A stretch of 64,000 nucleotides of DNA from NCBI GenBank assembly GCA_001179505.1, contig CDMY01000224.1, positions 62,001 through 126,000 on the forward strand. Reading direction: 5' to 3'. The translations under genes and the position numbers were made by a program. The notes below the pieces were generated by a model. The model was not told where the DNA came from. It worked only from the letters and a program-made list of their open reading frames with translations, and ran no database searches. Of the stretch, positions 43,301-53,449 are shown piece after piece (position 1 is the stretch's first letter; each line of letters starts with the position of its first letter). The DNA comes from Vitrella brassicaformis. Taxonomy: Eukaryota; Sar; Vitrellaceae.

Positions 43301-45486
43301 GGGCAAGGAGCCGCCACCGGCATCGCCTCTCGCCCTAATCTCATACCTCAACTTCATCAGGAGAAACTACGTACGTCAGTCACAACACAGCCAGCCACAG
43401 ACGGAGAGGGGGATGGGAGGAGGGACCATTGATTGTCTTGGGTGTGTGTGTGCGGTGCAGGGTGTGGAAGAGTGGCGCCGTGCCTTCTCGGAGGCGACGG
43501 AGCTGCCTTTGTCCCTGTTCTCGTGGGAGGCGGTGATCGCCCAGGCATTGCGCGAGTGGCGGATGGCTGGAGGGGAGACCACCACCCGCAGGAAGGAGGC
43601 CGTCATGGACACACTCAGGGTGGGCCGGCAGCGCTTCCGCCTCAACGGGCAGTTCATGCTGGCCTGGGCCGACCTTCTCGTCGACATGGGAGACATTGAC
43701 GGTCGGTGACTGATGTTCGTACGTACGAGTGTAGGCAGGGGATGATGAGATGCACGATGGATGATCTGATCCTGTCTGTCTGTCTGTCGTTCTGTCGTGT
43801 GTGCAGCTGCGCGCGAGGTGCTCTCGGAATCGGTGGAGGCCATTGCCAAGGAAAAGGGTCAGAGACGGACAGAGGAGAGCACCGCATGGCCATGAACCAC
43901 ATGCCATGCTCGACTCCCTCCTCCGTCCGTCCGTGTGTTCAGGTGAGTGTTGCGAGATGCTGTGGCAGCGGTGGTTGCGGCTGGAGCAGACCTACGCCAC
44001 ACGAGAGTCACTCAAGGCCACACAAAAGGCCCACACCCAGCAGCAGCAGTACGTCGCATCCCTCGCCGCCGTACCCGACGCACAACCAGCGGTCGCCACA
44101 GCGGCCGGTAAGTCATGGACCAGGGAGGTGGAAGGAAGGATGACTGACGCTCACATGATGGGTGCGTGTGTGTGTGTGTGTGCGTGTGTGTGTATGGCTT
44201 ACACACACAGAGACGGTGCCCGAGCTGCTGCATCGGTACCGTTTTCTCCAGCTGGAGCCCCGCACACTCACCACAGACGCATTCCTCACCGAGACGAAGG
44301 GACCCGCCACCCACATACACAAGCCGGACGGTCAGTCAGTCAGTCAGCAACCTGTCTCTCTTCCATTCCTGCACGTCTGTCTGTCTGTCTGTCTGTCTGT
44401 GTGTGGTGGGTGCGGTGCAGTGGGTGAAGCCGACCAGCTCGCCGGCCCCGAGCCGCGGAGCAGAAGGCGCGAGAGGGGCCCGGAGGACAGATCTGCGGCT
44501 GCCCACGGTGCGGGCCAGGTGGCCGTTGCGGGTGGCCGCATGGCCCGGCCAGACACCACCCGCATGCTCTCTTACAAACCATTCCTCTCACCCCAGGGGG
44601 CCATGCAGCAAGGTCAGGTCGGGCCGGTGGGCTCGCCTTCCTTTGTATCTCACTGGGATGGGGGCATCCATGTCTGTGTCTGTGTGTGTCGGTGGGCTGG
44701 GCAACGAACCAATCAATCAGGCGAGGGCGAGGCGGATTTCTCATCCTTTTTGCCTGCGGTGATCCCGCGTGCGCTGCAGGACCTGCAGTTCCTGCTGCCG
44801 TCGTTGGCCCCCGATGGTCTGGAGATGCAGCGGCTGCGTGCGCGGGGTTTCTCGATGGAGCTGGTGGACTACCTCCTCACCACGCTGCAGCTGCTGCCCA
44901 TCCCGCACGTCAAGCTCGACCAGTTCGGGCCGCTGCCCACTGGGGCCGGTGGTGCTGGTGGGGCTGTGCCGAGGGAGGGAGATAAGGCGGCAGTGGCTAA
45001 GGAGAGACGGGGCTCCGGTGTTACGAAGGGCGAAAAGGTGAGCGCGCCATGGATGTGATGGACCATGGATGGATCGTGTGTGCTTTGTCGTGTGTCGTCA
45101 GGTGGGTGTGGGTTATGACGCTGAGATGGCACTCAACGGCACGACGGACGTCAAGGATGAGGAGGCAGGTCAGTCACCGAGAGAGAGGGAGAGAGAGAGA
45201 GAGAGAGAGAGAGACTCAACACACCAACGCAACCCACCTGTGTGATGTCTCTCTCTGTCTTACCCCTCCCACCGATCGATGGCATCCATCCATTGCACTC
45301 TCAGACGAGGCATCCGATGAGGACGAGATGACGGCCGAGGGGCCGACCTTCTTCAGAGCCAGGGGGCCCGCAGACAAGGGCGATGCCCGACGCACTGCTG
45401 AAGACAAGAAGGCCTCGGTGGACTGGGCTGCCAGCTTATACCGACAGAGACTCGCCAGACGGATCAAGAGAGAGCCCATGGGATGA
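40335..45486 (+). CDS. CSTF3: Cleavage stimulation factor 77-kDa subunit (CstF77/Rna14), HAT-repeat Suf-domain protein
   Basis: About twenty exons. After an acidic/Ala-Gln-rich start comes NPYDWKAWDTLVEEV and the HAT repeat FERVLEVFPNAVRYWLRYAR, the hallmark opening of Rna14/CstF77. Further HAT units follow: VLDVYSRAVAVCPS then ELWRAYIDFVC; FLFGLLNTAVDEVG; WGAYCQFEKNLNKQL; WEAIIAFEKDNP; HPDIWLTFLHFLNKH; ALQAYEGLMQSVL; WRRAFSEATELP; FMLAWADLLVDMGD; CCEMLWQRWLRLEQTYATRE. The C-terminal third contains a low-complexity linker and a charged end (WAASLYRQRLARRIKREP). CstF77 scaffolds the mRNA 3'-end processing complex in the nucleus, bridging CstF64 and CPSF. Length and order of repeats fit the family. 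Several introns carry TG or TCTG repeats, for example near 42150 and 44160. Confidence 0.88.
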
Positions 45487-46065
45487 GAGAGATGATGGAT
45501 AAGAGTGCCTGTGAGTGTATGGTTGGGTGGGTTGACTCGTGAGTGAGAGACTTGTTTGTTTCGTGACACGAGAAAGGCTTCGGATCTGATCTGCTTCAGC
45601 AAGCCACATGCATCGAATCGAAGCAAGAAATGTCGCTTGTTTAACCACACCCACCTTACCTTGCCCACCCAGGGACTCAGGGATAGGACACACGCATCGC
45701 ATTTCTAAGCAGCTAACCAGTTCGTCTTAAGCAGCTAACCAGTTCTTCTTAAGCAGCCGTCAGCAAAACAGCTGACTGAGAGAGGAAGAGAGGCGAGACA
45801 AGACAAGACGAGACGGCATCGGTATCGCATCTCCGATGGACAACGCCTGTCTGCCTGTCTGCCTGCCTGCCTGCCTTCCTTGGCTTCTCATCTATGTGTG
45901 CTACCTACAACTAGCCACGCCCCCCCATTATCCATCCATCCATCCATCCACCCCTCCATCTATCCCGCTAACAAGGGCAATCCGACGAGACAGACAGACG
46001 GGCACAACACAACGAGTGCCGTCCGTCCGTCCGTCTGTCTGTCCGTCTCCCTTCACGAGTCGGCC
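45487..46065. other. Convergent spacer between CstF77 and RCC1-BTB genes
   Basis: Contains a 22-bp tandem repeat (45704-45760), CTGC and CATC repeats, and TCCG repeats near 46020. No exon seen. Both neighbouring genes end here, so their terminators and polyadenylation signals must lie in it, but I see no canonical AATAAA. Confidence 0.6.
45704..45760 (+). repeat. 22-bp tandem repeat, about 2.5 units
   Basis: TAAGCAGCTAACCAGTTC recurs at a 22-bp spacing, separated by GTCT or TTCT, and a partial third TAAGCAGC follows. Confidence 0.8.
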
Positions 46066-46923
46066 TCAGCCGTCATAGTCAGCGTCTCTGCTCTCATCCC
46101 CATCGCCAGCACCGCCCTCCTGCCCTCTGAAGCTAGCTTGACGATGTCGTCCCTCTGAAGCGTGACCCAATGCACCCCAGCCACCTGCTCTCCCGCCCCC
46201 GTCACGCCCGTCACGCGACGATCGCCTGGATGTGCTGCTGGTGCCGTGTGTGTGGCTCCCATGGTGGGTATTGGTGACCCTGCGACCACCGTAGGGGTGC
46301 GAGTGGGAGGATGGATGAGAGTGAGAGTGAGAGGAGCTACCACTCCCACCTCCCCCGCCCCCACTGCCACTGCCCCCACCCGGCCTGCGGTACATGTTCA
46401 TGCCCAGACTGACTGTCTCGGCCTCGGGGAGCTCGTCTTCCTCCTGCCGCTGTTGCTGTGCTGTGTCGATCAACTCCGATACCGACGCGGAGATGTCGGC
46501 CCATACGCTGGCAGACGATCCTGGTGCTGAGGCCGAGGCGGACGCAGACGCAGACACAGGCATGTTGAGGTGGTCGATGTGTCTTCTGTTGGCGGTGGTG
46601 CCGGCAGTCGATGTGGCCCGCTTGTTGTTGAGGCCACCACCGCCGGTTGGGCCGCTTCCGTAGTCCGGGGGAGGGGCGTTGATCCGCTGCAGCGGGGGCG
46701 GGGGGAAGAAGGGCGTCGGTGGCCGCTGGGCACCGGCTGCAGCCGGAGATGGCGAGGACGGCCCGGGCAGGTCACTGGCCAGTGAGAATGAGGGCGGCGA
46801 TGCGTTGGAAGAGGAGGGCACTGCAGGCCCGGCAGACTGTGTGCGGGCGGGTTGGGGTGCCGATGCAGAAGCAGGGGCAGCCGCAGGCAACAGGACCTGC
46901 TTCGCCGATGTTGATCCGGCTGT

Positions 46924-46954
<31 letters not shown>

Positions 46955-49900
46955 GCTGCTGCTACCGGAGCTGCAGCTGGCGCTGGTGCTGGTGCTCCGG
47001 CTGGTGCAGTCGTGTTGGTGTGGGTGGGTGGCGGTGGTGGTGGTGGGTTTCGAAGGAAGTTCTTGGCCCCTGGGATGGCGGCCTTGGGTCTGCCGTTGGC
47101 TGTCCCGGGTGGCTGGGACTGGGAGTACCTCTGCTGCAGCTGCTTGGCGTGTGTGCTGGTCTTGCGCTTCTTGAGGCACTCGATGATGAGCCCCTTGTCC
47201 AGCTCGCAGAAGGACGGCAAGCAGCTGATAACGTCGAAGTGCTCCGGCTCCAAAATGTACCGGAGAGCATGCTTCCTGTAGGGACACCACCGCCAACACA
47301 GACACGTGCAGCAAGAGTCTTAAGAAAGATGGTTCATTCGTGTGTGTCGGTAGGCACGCACACACCGCACCTGAGTCGGGGTGCGGCGAGTTGGTCAGCG
47401 AGGTTGAAGATGGTGGCGGCCGTGTCGGGCGTGATGCCCTCGATCAACACACGCTCGCAACGCTTCTTGAGCTCACCCACAGCCAGCCTGACATACATAG
47501 ATGGCGACACACACAAGCATTGGGCGGGCGAGTGTGCTCACGTGAGGGTGTGTGTGTGTGTGTGTGGTGACGCCCTCACCCACCCATATATATACCTATC
47601 AGCGATGGGCATGAGTGCGAGTGCGTCCTGGACCGACTCGCCCCACCGGTCAGTGTAGAGGAACGCCAGCAGAGACGACATCTGCGACCCCGATATGTCC
47701 TGCGGGCCGTGCCGTGCAGCCACACATAACATACATACGTAGCCAGACCCACGTTTGTTGCGTTGTGTGTGCTGTGCTTACAGGCAAGTCCCACTGCCTC
47801 TGGTGTCTCTCGCGGAAGTCGCCGCCGATGAGCGCCATGAAGTACGCTGAACGGCTCGCGAGGATGCACCGGTGAGCTAGGAACACCTGACAAACGAACG
47901 ACAAACAGCGGGATCTCGACAGCGAGAGGGCTCCCTCCCCCCGGTGCAGGCAGCTCTTCCTTCGCTTTTCCTACCTACCTCGTCGGCTGTGACAATCTCT
48001 ACGTCAGCCGTTTCGTCTCCCCCCAGCAGCCACCCCAGGGCTCCCTCCAGCCCCATCGAAGACGACCAGTATTCCCGCACGTCCTCCTCATCCTCATCTA
48101 CACCCAAAGGCACCGGAGCCGGCGCCGACTGCGGTACATACCACTTTCCACCCCCACTCCGGGCTCCGCTCTTCCCGCCCAACGCGCCGCCGCTCTCCTT
48201 CATCTCCTTCTTCTCCTTCACCTCTTCCTGCTGCTGCTGCTGCTCCTGCTGCTCCTGCTGCTGCTGGTCGTTGGCGAACGACAGGCGGAGAGGGATGCCC
48301 TTCCGCAGAGTGGTCCGGTAGGTCTCGCTGTCCAGGACCAATGCCATGCCGTCCGGCAGGAAGACCACACCCCACTGGCCGTCACTGTCAGATGGGCTTC
48401 CATGCGGAGGCGATGGCGATGGCGATGGCGATGGCGACGGCGACGGAAAAGGGGAGGGGTCAGTCGGCAGCAGGGGCGAGCAGGGGACTAGTGGGGATGA
48501 ATCGACCGCTGCAGCAGCAGCAGCTGCTGCAGCTGCGGCTGCCTTTCTGAGGCCGACGGTGTCTCGCTGCTCCCTCTCCTCCTCCTGCTGCGCCAGCAGG
48601 CCCGACGAACCGATTGCCAGACCGCCCAGTCTACCCACACCGAAGTCGGGCTTCCTCGACACACCGTCGAACGCCGGCACCGGGAACATCGTGGGTCGCA
48701 TTGCCTCTATATCAGGACCGCCATCCCACTCCTCAGCCTCACTCTCCTCGTCCTCCTCTGTCATCGTCTCCCTGGCCTTCCGACGGAGATCGCGGGCTAT
48801 GTGGTACGCCGCAAGCGAGAAGGGCCGCCTGTGGTCGGCAGGCGAGCTGGGTGGCGCGTCAGAAGGGGAAAATGGGGCGCTGGGCGATGTCGGGTAGGAG
48901 GGGGAGTCGAGGAAGGATGTCGACAGAGCTGTGGGGTGGTGTGGGTCGGTGGATCGGTCTGCTGGGGCTGGTGGGGGGTCCCGACGCTGCCGCGATGCGC
49001 TCGACGGACGACCACGGCCTGAATGGACCACAGCAACAAAGAGAGAGCACTCATGTGGCCTGCCTTGGTGTGCATTGCATTACATGTGTGTGTCTCACTC
49101 ACTCATTTGCGTGGAGGATGTCGGGGCCTTTTCCGTCTCCTCAGGCTCCTCCTTCTCAAAGTTGTCCTTGTCCGTCAACTCGTCATCATCGGCTTCACGG
49201 GCCTCCTCCCTCTCTGAACCACCACCACCATCAGCAGCAGCAGTGCCCCCGCCCCCACTGCCGCCGTCTGCGCGTCGCGACCCTTCCTTGGTCTTGGTTC
49301 TGGTCTGCTGCGAGGGCGGCCCGAGGCTGGCGCCGAAGGGCGATGTGAGCCTGACGGTCTCCTTGACGAGCTTCTGTGTGTGTCGTTTGAGGGGTTTGAT
49401 GGCGAAGTGTCTGGCAAGGTGGTAGAGCTGCAGGATGGTCTGCATGCGGTCCGACGACATGGTCAGGGGCGGCGACTCGCTCGGCAGCCGCAGGCGGTCC
49501 AGCCGGTCCGTGTAGAGGAAGTAGAGCAGCTCCTCAAACACCTCGGGCCGCAGACCCACGAAGTCCACCACCAGACCACCACCCATCGCATCGTTGCTGC
49601 TGCTGCTGCTGATGTTGTTGTTGTTGTTGTTGTTGCCGTTGGGGCTCATGCTCATGCCGATGCCGATGTCGCCCTTGTCGTCATCCGCCACTCCGCCCTC
49701 CTCCGCCTTGTCCCTCTCCTCTTTCTTCTGTGAGGGCTGCGAGCCCCCCGAGCCGAGCCTGCTGGTGTCCCACACGCGCTGCCTCCCACTGGCACGCACC
49801 GGACGAGTGCCGAGTGGCGAGGGAGGGGGCAGGTCTGCCGCGTCGTGCTGGTAGGGGTGGGCACCGATGTGCAGAGTGGGCATGGGGGGGATCGGTGGAG

Positions 49901-52900
49901 TGCATCCCGCGGTGAGGTACTGGTAGAGGTGGGGGGCCCGTGCCTTGATGACGGACAGGTGTGCGGGGATGACTGTCGGGAGAGGTATGGGTGCGAGGGG
50001 TGAGCCTGTGGTAGTGTGTGAGGGGAAGATGCGGAAGGAGACGTCGCTGAGGGTCTCGGAGGTGAGCAGCCGGTGCATGTAGTCGGCGAGGGGCTCCTCA
50101 ACCTCCACTACCGCCAGGCAGTGCACACCGCCACAAGCTACCGACAGCACATTGCCGCCACCGAAACCTGCGCACCGCAGCTCACACCAGAGGGGAGGGA
50201 GGGAACATAACTACACACGTGGTTGAACGAATGAATGCATCGAATCAATCGGTGTGCTCGTGGGCTCGTGCGTACCGACCGTACGTACCGTCATTGATGA
50301 GTGCGGGTGTGGGGCGGTATCGGTATCCGCCTGGGTCAGTGGCGGGATCGAGAGCCTCACGGTAACCCAGCTGACCACAGGACGACGCACCCCAACTGAA
50401 ACAGACAGACAGACACGCACACGCGCGCACGGAGACCAGTTGGATGTGGTGTGCCCGTGTGCTGTGCTGTCTGAGTGTATTATTCTCAAATGCATCTGGA
50501 CAGACCTGTAGACGTCTCCGTCCTGTGTGAGGGCGACGGTGTGTCCCTCGCCGCACGCCACACTGACTATGAACTCCTCCGCCTCTACCAGCGTCTCTGA
50601 ATGAACAAATCAAGCAGCCAGCATACCCACACACACCCCCACACACCCACACCCACAAGCAAGCACTGGCTAAGGTGCCCTGCCCCCATGGGATGGATGG
50701 GTGTGGTTCATTCCCTCACCTACCTACTACAATGGGGCTGACAACGACACGAATGCCGTCACGGTCACGCTTGATGCGATCATCCTGTGACATACAGACA
50801 AACAACCCACAAGCCAACACACGCACACCATTCGTGTGTCCATCCATCGCTGGCTGTCTGCCCGTCCATCCATATATCGCTGTCCTGTCCTGTCCTGCGT
50901 ACCTACCGGTATCTCCCCCAGGCCACACTGGCCGCACGAGTCGGCCCCCCAGGCATACAGTCGGCCATTCTTGTCGACGGCCGTGGAGTGGCTATCGCCG
51001 CACTTGACCAGCACGGCGTCCACCAGGTCGACGACCAGCTGCGGCGTCGGGATGTACGGACAGCCATCCTGGTCGAGCGGCAGCCAACCCAGCGGCCCGA
51101 AGTCGCCCAGAGGGGTCTTGGTGCGCACGTCAAGCGGGTAGATCTCCTCCTCCATATCGTCGGGGTCCTCCCCATCCTCCCCGCCTCCCTCGTTGCCGTC
51201 ACTGTCAGGCGAGTCGTTGGCCTCGGCGCCAGGCGTCCATGCGGGCGCCCCTGTGTCGGACGACTGCTGGGCGGGCGGCTGCTGGCTGTTGTTGTTGTTG
51301 TTGTTATTGTTGTTGTTGCCGTATAATCGCCGTTGCCGTTTGTCGCGTCTGTTGAGGATGTCGGCCCCCACCCCAAGCTGGCCGAAGTTGCCCCCGCCGA
51401 ATGAGTACACGAGGCCCGATTTGGTCAGGACCAGCGTGTGCACGTCGCCACACGAGGCATGCAGGGCGGTCAGGCCGTCCTGCTCGTCCGCCAATGGCTG
51501 GTAGCCGCTGCCACTGCCACTGCTGCCACTGCTGCGGAAGAAGTCAATCTGCCGTGGGATGGGCTGGAAGGGGTAGCCGTCTGAATGAAAACCATGCATG
51601 CCCACCACGCACACAATACAACCATATACAGAGGTATTCAGCAAGAGGTTAACGGGGCAAGTAAGTCTGCATCGCAGACCAGACCAGACCCACCATCGTC
51701 TCGCGGGAAGGTGGTCGTCTCAGGGTGTCCAAGCTGCCCACACGCACCCGCACCCCAGCTGAAGATCGAACCTGTACACACACAAACAACAGATAAGCCA
51801 GCCGCCACACACATTTGGCGGCTTTGTGACTGATGGATGGCTCGATGCTTGGTAGCCATTTTCTGTCTGTCTGTACCTGTCTTGGTGACGGCGACGGTGT
51901 GTGCCTTGCCGCAGGCCACCTGTATGACCACTTGCGGGAAGAGGTGCTCGACGGCCCGCGGGACGGGCTGGAAGGGGCAGTTGTCCTCGTCCTTGGGCAT
52001 CTTGCCCGTCTCCGACAAACCCAGCTGACCACACCCACCACCTAGTAGACCACCACACGTCACACACAGATGTGATGATAGACACACGAATGCATTGCGC
52101 GTGCATGCGTGTGTGTGTCAATGCTGACCTCCCCAGCTATAGACGACTCCCTCCATGGTCAGCGCCACCGTGTGCGCGTCGCCGCACGCTACGAACGTCA
52201 CGAATCGGTTGAGCCGGACGAGCGTCTCGACCAGCAGAGGCCCAGGGAGGTAAGGGTACCCCTCCTGGTCTCTAGGCCTTTAAGAAGAGCCAAGTAAGCA
52301 AGCAAGGCAAACATACATAAGGCAGCTGCTCGCTACTCTGTTTGACATCTGCCGTCGTCTGTCTCTGTCTCTCCCTTTGTTTACTTACATGTTGTAGGTG
52401 TCCTCTAAGCCGAGCTGTCCACACGCACTCGCACCCCAGGTGTACAGCCGCCCGTCGCTCGTCACTGCTGCCGTGTGGCCGTCACCTCCGCTGATCTGAC
52501 GCACCACCGGCGCCGCACGGTGAGGAGGCCGACGCAACAACCACTCAGCGACCTTCTCCTCTCCGGCACCCTCCCCCTGCCCCTGTTCTTCACCCTGATT
52601 ATTGCCGTCGGTACCACCCTGCGCACTTGCCGCAGCAGCAGCAGCGGTGGCCTCGCCCTGGTCTTGCGCATGCGGGGCCTGTGCGTCGTCATTGTTGTCG
52701 TCGTCAGCGTCCTCTGTGTCTTCGTTGTTGTTGTCTTGTCTCGCGTTGTCCTGGTCGGGGACGGACGGCGGGGGGCTGTCGGGGTCGAAGTGGCGGGGGT
52801 CGACGCCGTGTGGGGTGGGCTGGAAGGGGTACCCGTCTGAACCACACACACACACACACGCGGAGGGTGTGTGCAGTCTAGGAGGACAGCTACATTGCCA

Positions 52901-53204
52901 CCGTTTCGCGCCATACCTGGGTCTCGCGCCAGCCTGACGGTGCCGTAGCCGAGCTGACCCATCTCGCCACTGCCCCTGAGCCAACGCACACACGCGCCGG
53001 CAGACACGAACGAAATGAACATGTATTCACGGTGGTTCACTCTGCATGTCTGTCTGCATGTGCCTCGTGGCGCTATCCTGCCCGCCTCGCTTTCTGCCTC
53101 TGCGCACGCTGCTGCCTTGGGGAGTGCCGTGATTCAACGTACCACGAGCAAATGACGCCGCCTCGCGGTCGCTTCCCCGCTTCATGGTAGCTGCCGCCCA
53201 GCAT
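46066..53204 (-). CDS. RCC1-repeat protein with two BTB domains (IBTK-like arrangement)
   Basis: A 7.1-kb gene with many exons. ATG 53204 opens exon 1 (53204-53143), which splices in phase to the exon at 52975 to give GGVICSWGSGEMGQLGYG, the first RCC1 blade. Further blades follow: GDGHTAAVTSDGRLYTWGAS, CGDAHTVALTMEGVVYSWGG, CGKAHTVAVTKTG then SIFSWGAGACGQLG, CGDVHTLVLTKSGLVYSFGG, CGDSHSTAVDKNGRLYAWGA and CGEGHTVALTQDGDVYSWGA. A first BTB domain begins ADYMHRLLTSETLSDVSFRI (about 50.08 kb) and is broken by a low-complexity insert before FEELLYFLYTDRL. A second BTB (FLAHRCILASRSAYFMALIG, then LLAFLYTDRW) lies at 47.9-47.6 kb, followed by BACK-like helices and a Gln/Ala/Pro-rich tail. RCC1 followed by two BTBs resembles IBTK, a Cullin-3 adaptor, but no ankyrin repeats are seen. 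Confidence 0.85.
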
Positions 53205-53221
53205 GCTATGCTCCCAATCGA

Positions 53222-53440
53222 ATGGACGAGGAGTCAGTCAACAGGCAAGTGCTGTATTTGCGCCATTTCTTGCTAAGAACAGAAGAGGAACAGCGTTACG
53301 CCGACCTCTTGTCCCCTTCTGCAATCGCTTCAAGCTCGCAGACGAAACTGGCCTTCGAAGAAAAGTGCCTTCTCCGCTCCCATGCGCGTCCGCTGGTGCT
53401 GCTGAATGACATCTGCCTGGCGGGAAAGCTAAGATCTTAA
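53222..53440 (+). CDS. Possible upstream ORF (72 codons) before ChlD
   Basis: ATG 53222 opens a 72-codon frame that stops nine bases before the ChlD ATG at 53450. The peptide (MDEESVNRQVLYLRHFLLRT...) is charged and helical in character. It lies in the promoter/leader between the divergent ChlD and RCC1-BTB genes. It may be a regulatory uORF, a small gene, or chance. Confidence 0.3.
   Translation: MDEESVNRQVLYLRHFLLRTEEEQRYADLLSPSAIASSSQTKLAFEEKCLLRSHARPLVLLNDICLAGKLRS
53333..53341 (+). promoter_or_regulatory. AGCTCGCAG motif upstream of ChlD
   Basis: Exact 9-mer 117 bp before the ChlD ATG, same direction. Two AGATCT hexamers, in AAGATCTTAAAAGATCT, follow at 53431-53447, just before the start codon. 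Confidence 0.45.
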
Positions 53441-53449
53441 AAGATCTGA

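Noticed and set aside
46920-46970. Long Ala/Gln/Ser open frames on both strands of the GCT/CTG tracts
   Set aside because: Trinucleotide repeats are open in several frames; only the minus frame fits the RCC1-BTB protein's tail.
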